This document shows positions 8,410 through 16,915 of a stretch of 37,783 nt of DNA, piece after piece (the first letter of the stretch is position 1; every line of letters starts with the position of its first letter). The position numbers were made by a program, and so were the translations under genes. The stretch is from Planctomicrobium piriforme (lineage in GTDB: Bacteria; Planctomycetota; Planctomycetia; Planctomycetales; Planctomycetaceae): positions 1-37,783 of the forward strand of contig CAMATH010000083.1 in NCBI GenBank assembly GCA_945860955.1, read 5' to 3'. The notes under the pieces were generated by a model that saw only the letters and a program-made list of their open reading frames with translations, searched no databases and was not told the DNA's origin.

Positions 8410-11400
8410 ATGCGTCCGCTCTTGATCGTTTTTGTTTCGACACTCACTCTCGGCCTGATCACCTGGGCTTACCGGGTGCCGGCTGACGAAGAGGTTTCGA
8501 CAACTCGGTCAGAAAAGCCGGCAATTGAGGGGACCGACCATTGGGCGTTTCAACCTCTGAGGATCGTGAAGTCCCCGAACGTCATGGATGCCGGCTGGTG
8601 CCAGACCGCGGTCGACCCGTTCGTGTTGAAGGAGTTGGAATCTCGCAAGATCAGTCCTGCGGTTTCCGCGGACAAACGCAGCCTGCTGCGGCGAGTCACC
8701 TACGACCTGCTCGGGCTGCCTCCGACACCCGAGGCGATGGCGGAGTTTCTCGCTGACGATTCCGACGCCGCGTATGTGCGCGTCGTCGAACGGCTGTTGG
8801 CGTCTCCACAATATGGCGAACGGTGGGGTCGGCACTGGCTGGATGTCGTCCGCTATGCGGACGCCCGCGACCTCATCCAGCTTCCCGTCGAAAGCGATTT
8901 TCGCGAAGCGTGGCGGTATCGCGACTGGGTGGTGTCGGCGTTCAATCGTGATCTCCCCTACGACAAGTTCATCGCGATGCAGGTGGCGGGAGACGTGTTG
9001 CAACCGGCCGATCCAGCGGAAATCGATGTCGACGCGCTGGTGGCGACCGGGTTTCTGGCGATTGCCGACTTCGTACCCGGCGACGTCGAAAAAACGCAGA
9101 TGATCGCCGACTATGTGAATGACCAGGTGGATGTTCTGGGCCGGTCGGTGATGGGGCTGACTTTGGGTTGCGCCCGCTGTCATGACCACAAGTACGATCC
9201 GATTTCCATCGAAGACTACTATTCGCTCGCGGGGATCTTCTTCAGCACCCGGCTCATTCCCAGTCCGGTCAAGGGAAACACGCCGCTGGTTCGCGTGCCG
9301 CTGATCGCTCCGCAAAGACTGCGGGAAATCGAAGCCGAGACAGCTCGCGACAAAGCCAGGTTGGCCGCCTTGCCCCTGGAAATCGCCACCCATGTCGACC
9401 GGGCGTACGTCACCGCGCTCCGCGAGCGAATCGCAAAGGAAACGCGAGAGTATTTGCTGGCGGCATGGGCATGTTCGACCGCGCGACCCGAAGGGAGCCG
9501 TCACCCGACGACGGTCGTGGCGACGGACCGGCGTCTGGACAACGAAACGCTCAAGAAATGGGTGGCACTTTTTGACGAGACGCCCATTCACCCGGCGATC
9601 GCTCCTTTGCGGGAGACCAACGACGAAGTCGAGGCCGGCATTCTCGCGGACCGGTTCGTGCGGGGTCTGGGGGAGCCCGCCACGAAGTCGGCCAAATCGG
9701 AGTCGACACCAGCGGGCGCGCCATTCGCAGAGAGCCAGATCTTGCGATTTCGCGCGGACGATCGCCGGGTCCAGGTGGACGAGGAGCAACGGGTGATCCA
9801 GTGGCCCAACCGGTCGGCATTCGCCGGTGATGCCACGTCGATCGCCAGTGTAAAGGGCCCGCTCCTGGCGAAGGCGGAGATCGACGGACACCTGCGGAAT
9901 GTCCTTCGGTTTGAGGGACAGCAACTGCTTCAGGTGACGCGGTCGGTCCCAGCCGTTGGCAGCCTGTTCGTTCTCTTTCGGGCGACCAAAGGAGGAGATC
10001 CTTCGCAGCGATTGATCGGCTGGGAAGACTCGGCGGTGGGACAGCATGGCATCGGCCTGATGCCCAACGAACGGGGGGGCACCCATTGTGTTGTGAGGAA
10101 GAACGGCGCGAGTGGCGATGTTGTCATTTCCCCGCCCCCGAACGAGGAATTTCAACTGCTCAGTCTGGCCTGGGGACCAGGGGGGGTTGTGGTCTACCGG
10201 AATGGCGAGCGCGTTGCCCACAACCCGGCGTTGGACTCCGTGTCATCCGATCCGGCGATCCCTCACTTGAACATTGGCGGGCCGGGATCCGGCGGCAGCG
10301 CGCGCTTTCGAGGCGACATCTGTGAATTGCGGGTCTATGGCGCTTCCTTCGACGATGAAAACCGCACGCGGACCGAGAAGGAAATCCAGAGCCGCTGGTT
10401 TGGCGAACCTTCGACGACCCCCGAGGCGATCGCCGACCCAATCGCCGACTTCTATGAGGAGTTGCTCTCCACCAAGAGTCCCTTCGCCATCGCACCGGCC
10501 GACAGGCTTGCGAAGCTCCCCCAAAGTCTTCAAGTCCAATTGGCGGAAATAAAAGCCGAGTTGGAACGCCTGCAAGCAAAGAAGCCGGTCGAAGTCGCTC
10601 GGGCCGTGGTCGTGCAGGAGGGTGGTCCCGCCGAAACGTCACACGCCGGCTTTCACGATGCGGTCGTCTATCTTCGGGGCAATCCGAACACTCCGGGAAA
10701 GGTGGTTCCCCGGGGCATCCCGCGAGTTCTGGAGCGCGGCCAGCCGCTGGCGATTTCCAGCGGAAGCGGACGTCGCGAACTGGCCGAATGGTTGACGGGT
10801 GCCAATGCGCCGTTGACCGCGCGGGTGCTGGTGAATCGCGTGTGGCAGCACCATTTTGGGGAAGGACTGGTGCGGACCTCGACCAATTTCGGTCGGCGGG
10901 GCGAACTCCCCAGCCATCCTGAATTGCTCGATTTTTTGTCAACGGAATTCATCGCGTCGGGCTGGTCCATCAAGTCGCTGCACCGGCTGATTGTCCTGTC
11001 CCAAACCTATCAGCAAAGCTCAACCGGTGCCCCGAACGCGATCGCGGCCGACCCGGAAAACCGCTGGTTGAGTCACATGCCTCGTCGGCGAATTGAAGCC
11101 GAGGCTCTTCGCGACGGACTCCTGGCGGTCTCGGGCCGGTTGGATAACGCCGGTCAGGGAGTCGGGTTCCTGGACCATGCGGTTCCCCGGCGGAGTTTGT
11201 ATCTGATGTCAGTCCGCACCGGCGCGAAGGCGGCGGAGTTCTGTCCTCTATTTGATGGCCCGGACGGTGGTGGTGTGATCGAACGCCGCAATCAGTCGAT
11301 CGTCGCGCCGCAGGCGTTGTTCCTGCTCAACGACCCGTTCGTCGATCAGGCGTCGCGCGATCTGGCCGCGCGGATCGATCGTGAAGACCCCCAGGCGACA

Positions 11401-11568
11401 CCCGCCGAGCGTGTTTCCCGGCTGTACGAGATCGCCCTCGGTCGCCCCCCCGCAGTCACGGAACGCCAGATCGCGCTCGATCTCTTGGCGGAAGCTGCCG
11501 TCACCGACGCGTGGCCGCGATTGTGCCTCGTTGTGCTATGCTCGAATGAGTTTTTGTATATTGATTGA
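8410..11568 (+). CDS. DUF1549/DUF1553 (PSCyt2-PSD1) protein with LamG-like insert, lacking PSCyt1
   Basis: Planctomycete-specific exported protein of 1052 residues; biochemical function unknown. ATG 8410 gives a short basic N-terminus and hydrophobic segment (RPLLIVFVSTLTLGLITWAY), a signal peptide or anchor. DUF1549 (PSCyt2) runs from about 60 to 290 and holds the hallmark YGERWGRHWLDVVRYAD and the CARCHDHKYDPI motif (Cys254, Cys257, His258), a c-type haem-like CxxCH. A LamG/concanavalin-like beta domain occupies about 440-660. DUF1553 (PSD1) runs from about 754 to the end (NRVWQHHFGEGLVRTSTNFG) and finishes with the family's usual NEFLYID. Unlike the second copy at 31584-34673 it has no N-terminal PSCyt1 cytochrome domain; the mature protein begins directly with the DHWAFQPL segment that normally follows it. 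The frame is open far upstream but that part overlaps the PPC gene. Confidence 0.9.
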   Translation: MRPLLIVFVSTLTLGLITWAYRVPADEEVSTTRSEKPAIEGTDHWAFQPLRIVKSPNVMDAGWCQTAVDPFVLKELESRKISPAVSADKRSLLRRVTYDLLGLPPTPEAMAEFLADDSDAAYVRVVERLLASPQYGERWGRHWLDVVRYADARDLIQLPVESDFREAWRYRDWVVSAFNRDLPYDKFIAMQVAGDVLQPADPAEIDVDALVATGFLAIADFVPGDVEKTQMIADYVNDQVDVLGRSVMGLTLGCARCHDHKYDPISIEDYYSLAGIFFSTRLIPSPVKGNTPLVRVPLIAPQRLREIEAETARDKARLAALPLEIATHVDRAYVTALRERIAKETREYLLAAWACSTARPEGSRHPTTVVATDRRLDNETLKKWVALFDETPIHPAIAPLRETNDEVEAGILADRFVRGLGEPATKSAKSESTPAGAPFAESQILRFRADDRRVQVDEEQRVIQWPNRSAFAGDATSIASVKGPLLAKAEIDGHLRNVLRFEGQQLLQVTRSVPAVGSLFVLFRATKGGDPSQRLIGWEDSAVGQHGIGLMPNERGGTHCVVRKNGASGDVVISPPPNEEFQLLSLAWGPGGVVVYRNGERVAHNPALDSVSSDPAIPHLNIGGPGSGGSARFRGDICELRVYGASFDDENRTRTEKEIQSRWFGEPSTTPEAIADPIADFYEELLSTKSPFAIAPADRLAKLPQSLQVQLAEIKAELERLQAKKPVEVARAVVVQEGGPAETSHAGFHDAVVYLRGNPNTPGKVVPRGIPRVLERGQPLAISSGSGRRELAEWLTGANAPLTARVLVNRVWQHHFGEGLVRTSTNFGRRGELPSHPELLDFLSTEFIASGWSIKSLHRLIVLSQTYQQSSTGAPNAIAADPENRWLSHMPRRRIEAEALRDGLLAVSGRLDNAGQGVGFLDHAVPRRSLYLMSVRTGAKAAEFCPLFDGPDGGGVIERRNQSIVAPQALFLLNDPFVDQASRDLAARIDREDPQATPAERVSRLYEIALGRPPAVTERQIALDLLAEAAVTDAWPRLCLVVLCSNEFLYID

Positions 11569-12096
11569 ATCCTGGTGGGTCACTGGGTTTTGAGTTCATT
11601 GGAGGCGGATTCCATGGGGGACGCTTTCCAGTTGAACACATCGCCAATATCATCCCACGAACTACGGTGCCACCGCGTGGGCAGCCTTGATGTAGCCGGG
11701 ATCTTGTGTTCAGGGAGGATACGATGTCGAACAAGAAGAAGGCACTCGAACGGCAGCGCCGCAGGTTGGAAGAACGCAAGATTCGTCGCGGTGAACTTCC
11801 CAAGAAAACTGCGCCCCGAATCGCGGGATTGTCGGCGGTCGATCGGCTCGGAAAACGTAGTCGATCCATTCGGAATCCTCGCTTCGCCCGGCAGTGAACG
11901 CGGGATTGCGGAACTGCCCGAGACGATCCGCTGCCATCATGGCCAATCGCGACCGAATGAGGCGTGCGTGGCGGCGTTGCGGCTGAGCCCCAACGTCTCC
12001 GATTGGCTTGGTTCAACGAAGTGATCCTCCACCTGGATCGCAACGACGGCGAACGGGCGACGACGGCCGGACTCAAATTACCAATGCGACGGCGAA
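11569..12096. other. Intergenic stretch between convergent genes, with one small gene
   Basis: This 528-base stretch separates the plus-strand DUF1549/DUF1553 gene from the minus-strand DUF1501 gene. It holds the small basic-protein gene at 11724-11897 and, upstream of it, an 8-base inverted repeat TGAACACA (11633-11640) / TGTGTTCA (11705-11712) enclosing 64 bases. From about 11850 to 12024 another plus-strand frame shows high third-position GC and may be a frameshifted remainder of the small gene. I see no obvious U-tract terminator for either flanking gene. Confidence 0.5.
11724..11897 (+). CDS. Small strongly basic hypothetical protein
   Basis: A 57-residue product with a nearly perfect Shine-Dalgarno, AGGGAGG at 11712-11718, five bases before the ATG. 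This is the clearest ribosome-binding site in the window, where most genes have none. The protein is dominated by Lys and Arg (SNKKKALERQRRRLEERKIRRG, then a second basic tail RLGKRSRSIRNPRFARQ) and the first third should be helical. I do not recognise the family; charge suggests nucleic-acid or ribosome contact, which is inference only. The reading frame may once have been longer: from about 11850 the next frame has high GC at codon position 3 and runs to a stop at 12022-12024, so a frameshift is possible. It stands alone between convergent neighbours. Confidence 0.55.
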   Translation: MSNKKKALERQRRRLEERKIRRGELPKKTAPRIAGLSAVDRLGKRSRSIRNPRFARQ

Positions 12097-13326
12097 TCAA
12101 ATTGCCCGAATCGCTGGCAATGCGTCAAACTTTCCTCCCAAAACTTTTTCACTCGACACCCCCAGCCAACTGTCGAGGATCGAGGCGTAGACTTGGCGGA
12201 AGTCGGTGTGGAATTTGAGATCCCCCTGGTCGAGATCATCGAGACGGGGGTGTGTTCCGATCAGGCCGGGGGCGACGCGGTTGCCCACCAGAAAGACCGG
12301 GGCGGCGGCACCGTGGTCGGTTCCGTCGCTCGCGTTTTCCGCGACGCGTCGGCCGAATTCGCTGAAGCACAACGTCAATACGCGATCCCCCAGCCCCAAA
12401 TCCGCCATGTGGCGGTTGAGGGCCTGCACCGCGTCACCCAACTGTTTCAGCAAGGAACTGTGGGCGGCAGGTTGCTGGGCATGGGTGTCGAAGCCGTCGA
12501 GTTCGACGTAATAAATGCGGGTCTCCAGGCTGGCGGCAATCAATTGGGCGACAGTGGAGAGCTTCGCTCCCAGCGCGGTCGCCGGGTAGTCGTGCGGTTT
12601 CGCCCCTCCGTCACGCAGTTTTCCAAATCGGCCACTCACATCAATGGCCGACGCCGTGCTGGTCTGCACGAACGAGAGCAGGTCGTCCTCGTCATCGGCC
12701 CGCTGCGCTTTGACCAGTTGACTGATCGCCTCCCGTTCCTCCCCCGCATTCAACCGAAACTGGTCGAGCGACCGGATCGACGGCACGCGGACCTGGCGCG
12801 ACACCAGTGCCAACGGCTGCTTCTCGGCCCCCAAGTGGAGTGCCAGCGGGTCCGACGCCGTCCGGGTCGCCGACCATTGGTCCAGCGCGCGCCCCAGCCA
12901 CCCGTCGGTGCGCGGGTCGGATTTCCGCAAACAGGTGTGCCAGATGTCCATCGATTCAAAATGCGAGCGATTGGGCTGCGGATATCCCACTCCCTGCACG
13001 ATCGCCAGTTGTTCCCGTTCCCACAGGTCGGCGAACCCGCGCAAGGCGGGATGCAGCCCCAGTCCTTCGCTCAGTTTGAGAACGTCCGCCGCAGGAATCG
13101 CCAGCTTGGGACGCGCCTGGCGATACCGCTTGTCCTGGAAGGGAACCACCGTATTCAGGCCGTCGTTTCCCCCTGAAAGCTGCACGACAACCAGAATGGG
13201 GCCATCCACTTTCTTTTCAGAGTCGGCCAGCGCCCGCCGCAGCAGGTGGGGGACCGGGGAACCGATCCCCCAGGCCAGTGGCGCGACAGAGGCCCCTTTC
13301 AGAAATCCTCGGCGACTGACAGACAT
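12097..13326 (-). CDS. DUF1501 protein with Tat signal
   Basis: Exported protein of 409 residues in the DUF1501 family, which has an alkaline-phosphatase/sulfatase-like fold but no established substrate. The N-terminus is a twin-arginine signal (SVSRRGFLKGASVAPLAWG). Family landmarks are LVVVQLSGGNDGLNTVVPF (about 46-64), GVGYPQPNRSHFESMDIWHT (about 115-134) and FSEFGRRVAENASDGTDHGAAAP (about 320-345), the last matching the metal-ligand region of alkaline-phosphatase-like enzymes. The ATG at 13326 sits directly before the Tat motif. It lies 64 bases downstream of the DUF1800 gene on the same strand, the classic DUF1800-DUF1501 operon, and is convergent with the DUF1549/DUF1553 gene. Tat export suggests it is folded, perhaps with a metal, before transport. 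Confidence 0.92.
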   Translation of the reverse strand: MSVSRRGFLKGASVAPLAWGIGSPVPHLLRRALADSEKKVDGPILVVVQLSGGNDGLNTVVPFQDKRYRQARPKLAIPAADVLKLSEGLGLHPALRGFADLWEREQLAIVQGVGYPQPNRSHFESMDIWHTCLRKSDPRTDGWLGRALDQWSATRTASDPLALHLGAEKQPLALVSRQVRVPSIRSLDQFRLNAGEEREAISQLVKAQRADDEDDLLSFVQTSTASAIDVSGRFGKLRDGGAKPHDYPATALGAKLSTVAQLIAASLETRIYYVELDGFDTHAQQPAAHSSLLKQLGDAVQALNRHMADLGLGDRVLTLCFSEFGRRVAENASDGTDHGAAAPVFLVGNRVAPGLIGTHPRLDDLDQGDLKFHTDFRQVYASILDSWLGVSSEKVLGGKFDALPAIRAI

Positions 13327-13390
13327 GGCGGATCCTTCGGAAGTGTCGAGAGTTCAAATGGCTCGGTTCGCTGAACAATCGCACGTTGCT

Positions 13391-14758
13391 TCAGGCGAGC
13401 TGAAATTCGGGGAGTGTGCAGACGAGGTGCAGCGCGCCGCGGAGGTGTTTTTCCCAGTCGCCCGTCTTGCGATCGATGAGTTCAACCGTCTGCGCGCGGG
13501 CGGCTGGCGGCAACGGAACGGCGAACAGCAGTTCCTCCAGCCGATGGACGATGGCTTGCGAATCGCTGGTTCCCTGGCGGGTGAGAAAGTCGCGCAGTGA
13601 ACCGCCGTTGAATCGCGTCGCGCCGGAATCGAGCAGGCCTTTGATGAGATTCGCCCGGCCGAGCAGCGTCGATGAATTGATCCAGGTCCTACCCCCGTCC
13701 CACCCTTTGACGTTGGGAGGGAAAAAGAGATCTTGTCCCAGTTCTCCCAGATCCTGCGCTAGCTTCACGAAATTCGTCGTTCCCGACAAGGCCCGCAGAA
13801 ATCCGACCGCCACATCGACGGGAGATTTGACCTTCCGCGCGAGGGCGTGACGGGAGAAGAACAGGTTGCTCGACAGAATCCGCTGAATGACCGGGAGGGT
13901 CTTCAGTCCCTGTTCACGAAACTGGCGGGCGAGTGGTTCGAGCAGTTCCGGTGAGGCCGCAGGCTCATCGAAGACGAAGTCGCGAACCAGCTTCTGCACG
14001 ATAAACATCGGAGCCGCCGACTGCCGCAGCACCAGGTCGACTCCGTCGTCGCCGCTGAATTCCCCGGTGGAACCCAGAATCGACTTCGATCCCGGATCCT
14101 GCTGCTCGGGATTGAGCCGGAAGTTGCCCCGGCGGACTTCCCAACCCGCGAAGCAGCGGGCGAGTTCGCGAATATCCTGCTCGGTGTATTGGCCTTCCCC
14201 CAGGCAGAACAGCTCCATCAGTTCGCGGGCGAAATTCTCGTTGGGGTGCAGTCGGCGGTTGGTCGCCGAGTCGAGCCACAGCAACATCGCCGGGTCGCGG
14301 GCGATGTCGTGAACCAGTTGTCCAAAATCCCCCAGCGCATGCCGACGCAGCAGTTCATTCTGACGATACATCAGCTCGGGATCGGTCACCTTGGCGGCGC
14401 TGGTCGCGAAGTGCCCGTGCCAGAATAGAGTGACACGCTCGAGAAACGGAACCGGCGTGGCAAGCATGCGATACAGCCACCATGCTGGAAGTTTGCGCGC
14501 ATCTCCCCCCGCCAGACTCGGACGCGCGAGGCCCGCCATATCGATGCGAAACTCCGCAGGTTCCACGGCGGTGCAAATCGCCGCGACCGCCTCGGAGGGG
14601 GACTTCGCGATGTCGGCATCCAACTCGGCGGACGTGCCAGCGAATCCGGACCGGCGGCGCAGATGGGCGGCGAGCCGCCGGTTCCAGGGCTGTTCGGCCG
14701 AAGGGACAAACGGACTCCAGGCCCATTCGGGATCAATCGACTTCAACGAGGGAGCCAT
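13391..14758 (-). CDS. DUF1800 protein
   Basis: Protein of 455 residues in the DUF1800 family of unknown function. Diagnostic segments are VTLFWHGHFATS, RRLHPNENFARELMELFCLGEG followed by YTEQDIRELARCFAGWE, and near the C-terminus DLFFPPNVKGWDGGRTWINSSTLLGR. It starts at the ATG at 14758 and shows no signal peptide or membrane segment, unlike its partner DUF1501, whose gene follows 64 bases later. The two families are encoded together across many phyla, so the products probably act together. A reasonable inference is that DUF1800 is carried out of the cell bound to the Tat-exported DUF1501 protein, or else stays in the cytoplasm as a maturation factor. Neither is shown by the sequence. Confidence 0.9.
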   Translation of the reverse strand: MAPSLKSIDPEWAWSPFVPSAEQPWNRRLAAHLRRRSGFAGTSAELDADIAKSPSEAVAAICTAVEPAEFRIDMAGLARPSLAGGDARKLPAWWLYRMLATPVPFLERVTLFWHGHFATSAAKVTDPELMYRQNELLRRHALGDFGQLVHDIARDPAMLLWLDSATNRRLHPNENFARELMELFCLGEGQYTEQDIRELARCFAGWEVRRGNFRLNPEQQDPGSKSILGSTGEFSGDDGVDLVLRQSAAPMFIVQKLVRDFVFDEPAASPELLEPLARQFREQGLKTLPVIQRILSSNLFFSRHALARKVKSPVDVAVGFLRALSGTTNFVKLAQDLGELGQDLFFPPNVKGWDGGRTWINSSTLLGRANLIKGLLDSGATRFNGGSLRDFLTRQGTSDSQAIVHRLEELLFAVPLPPAARAQTVELIDRKTGDWEKHLRGALHLVCTLPEFQLA

Positions 14759-14830
14759 GCGCGACTACTACCAGAGAGACCTGTGACACACCGTTCATGA
14801 AACCACGCGAACCCGGAATTCGCTTCCGAG

Positions 14831-16651
14831 TCATTCTTTCGCCGCCGTCACCGAAAGTTCAACTTGCACCCGCCCCTCGTCCGTAAACACTTGCAAGCCC
14901 GCGTCCTGAAACAGGCCGATGATTCCAAACAGCCCCTCGATCTGGCGCTCGGCCTCTTCCCGCGAACGCCCTTCTTCCAGCATGTTCCGGGCGATCAATT
15001 GTCCGCGATTGTCTCCCAGAATCGCCTTCAAAAAGCCGGCATCCAGTCGGGCACTGGTATTCACGACTCGGCCTGCAGGACTGGCGGAATCCTCTCCCTT
15101 GGGGGCGGTGATCATTTGCCGGGCGAGCGTGCGGGTGCTGGACAGTACGAACCGATTGTCTGCGAACGCCGCAGTGGGGGAGAAGTTGAAATTGATCCGC
15201 GCCTCCCCCTCGACATCACGTCCCGTTTCCGGAAGGTACGTCGACGTCACCAGCTCTCCTGCCGTGAGTTTCTCGACATCCAGTTCCAACTGCGGCTGGG
15301 CGTTCATCGCCCCAATCACGTTGAGAAACCCGACCAGACTTTGAAACGTCCGCCGCAATTCCCGGCGGGTGATTTCAGGATTCCGCATTTCGAACTGCAG
15401 CGCGAACGCGGGGAGCCGGACGGCGGGTCGCGGATACCCTTCCTCGGCGGGGGGACGGGTGACAACGAGTTGCGTCTGCGGACCGAGCAACCCCAGCACC
15501 TCTTCACCGAAATCCTTGCCGCCGAACAGTGTCGACAGGCCGCTGTTTCCCTGTGTCAGTTCTTCAGCGGCCTTCTGCGTCAACAGCTCGTCGGCGCGAC
15601 GCCACATCTTGCCCAGATCGCGGTAGAAGGTGAATGTGAACAGAGTTTCCGGAACTGGCGTTGGCTGCGGAGCCGACCCGGAACCGTTGGGGCCGAAGTA
15701 ATGTTCGCGCGCGGGGCTGACCCATTGCGACTGATGGGGCAGCGCGAGATTGAGCCTCGCATCGGCCGGTGTCAGGTGGAACGACAGAGTCGCGTACGGA
15801 GTCTGTTTCAGTGTGTCGAGCAGGCCACCGAACAGGAACTCGGCGATGATATTGTCCGCCTTGCCGCTGTACGCCTGCGGGGCGAGCCCACTCGCCCGGG
15901 CCGCCTCAATGTCGGCGAACAGCCACAGGGTGGCGCGCTTGGAGCCGTTTTTCGCCCCCTGGAACTTGGGGAGCTGTGCCAGCGACGCGGGTGCGTCGGG
16001 CGTCCCCTGCGGGCGATCGAGATGGCGATCGATAATCGCCTTGCCGAGATCCGCTTTGTTCGTGATCACCAGCCACGGTCCAATAACCGCCGAGGCGCTC
16101 CCATTGGCTTCATACGCGGTGACGCCGCGGTATTCGCGGGTTTGAAGCGGGTCGGGTCGTTTGTTCCGTTTGGCGTCGTCGCGGGCGAGGGTCAGGAGTT
16201 TGTCGCGGAGCGTCAGAAGCTGTTTTTCATCGGGGGCGCGGGCGAGGATCGCAAATCCCTGGGTGGGGGGATCGAAGGCGGCGTAGAGTCCCGCGCCAGC
16301 GAGCGTTTCCAGCGCCTTCCGCCATTCCATTCCCAACGCGAACTCGACAATCCGCAAACCGACGATTCCCTGAAAGTATTCCGGCGTTTGCGTGGCGCGT
16401 TTCCAGACTTCGAGTTCTTCGACCCGCCCCCGAAGCGGATGGTCCAGCAGGGCGCCAATGAGTTTGTCCGGCTCGGGGATCTCGGCGTAGTACACGGCGG
16501 TCGGGGGCAGCAATTCGGCTGCCTGCTGCCCAGCCACTGGCTCCTGCCCCAGGGCGACCCCTGCCAAATACAAAAGCCACGCCAGACAGAAACCGCAAGG
16601 GTTTGTCCAGGAGGTGTTGAGACGATTTCGGTTTTGCATCGATCGGTTCAT
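14831..16651 (-). CDS. Large secreted hypothetical protein
   Basis: A 606-residue product that I do not recognise. An N-terminal signal peptide is clear (basic start, hydrophobic GFCLAWLLYLAGVALGQ, then mature EPVAGQQAAELLP); both the ATG at 16651 and the in-frame ATG at 16639 would serve. The mature part opens with LLPPTAVYYAEIPEPDKLIGALLDHP, a pattern seen in planctomycete secreted proteins of the DUF3352-like type, and alternates predicted beta strands and amphipathic helices. No catalytic motif, Cys pair or haem site is evident. The C-terminus (GRVQVELSVTAAKE) is a beta strand plus short tail. It lies 72 bases upstream of DUF1800 on the same strand and could be transcribed with it, although the family pairing is not known to me. 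It is divergent from the VWA gene. Coding confidence is high, function unknown. Confidence 0.78.
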   Translation of the reverse strand: MNRSMQNRNRLNTSWTNPCGFCLAWLLYLAGVALGQEPVAGQQAAELLPPTAVYYAEIPEPDKLIGALLDHPLRGRVEELEVWKRATQTPEYFQGIVGLRIVEFALGMEWRKALETLAGAGLYAAFDPPTQGFAILARAPDEKQLLTLRDKLLTLARDDAKRNKRPDPLQTREYRGVTAYEANGSASAVIGPWLVITNKADLGKAIIDRHLDRPQGTPDAPASLAQLPKFQGAKNGSKRATLWLFADIEAARASGLAPQAYSGKADNIIAEFLFGGLLDTLKQTPYATLSFHLTPADARLNLALPHQSQWVSPAREHYFGPNGSGSAPQPTPVPETLFTFTFYRDLGKMWRRADELLTQKAAEELTQGNSGLSTLFGGKDFGEEVLGLLGPQTQLVVTRPPAEEGYPRPAVRLPAFALQFEMRNPEITRRELRRTFQSLVGFLNVIGAMNAQPQLELDVEKLTAGELVTSTYLPETGRDVEGEARINFNFSPTAAFADNRFVLSSTRTLARQMITAPKGEDSASPAGRVVNTSARLDAGFLKAILGDNRGQLIARNMLEEGRSREEAERQIEGLFGIIGLFQDAGLQVFTDEGRVQVELSVTAAKE

Positions 16652-16915
16652 GCGTGGGAACTGGCTCGGGACGGTTGGAGCCTACCATCTGCCGGGCCGC
16701 GAAGTCATGGCGTCTGGACTGGCGTCCACACGCTGAGCTTAGTACCCGATTTTCACCAAACGGGTTTCAATGAACGAAATTGCCAACGGCTCGAATCCAT
16801 TTCCCGGGTTTGACTACCACCCACCGCGCTTTTGGGTCAGAATCAGTCCTGTACGCGGACGGGACTGTTGGAACACATCCAGCCCACCTGCCGCCAGGAG
16901 GACACAGGCTCCCGG
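16652..16915. promoter_or_regulatory. Divergent spacer upstream of the VWA operon and the secreted hypothetical gene
   Basis: About 260 bases between divergent starts, so it should hold promoters for both directions. A TTGACT at 16810-16815 resembles a -35 box for the plus strand but no acceptable -10 follows at 16-18 bases. AGGAGG occurs at 16896-16901, 14 bases before the VWA start, which is long for a Shine-Dalgarno. A weak hairpin ACCCG...CGGGT lies near 16745-16766. Nothing stronger is seen. Confidence 0.35.

Noticed and set aside
8509-10221. 570-codon open frame on the minus strand opposite the DUF1549 gene
   Set aside because: Antisense shadow; the plus-strand product carries all the DUF1549 landmarks.
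14864-16813. 649-codon open frame on the plus strand opposite the secreted hypothetical protein
   Set aside because: Arg- and Gly-rich shadow without a signal or motif; the minus-strand frame has a proper signal peptide and normal composition.
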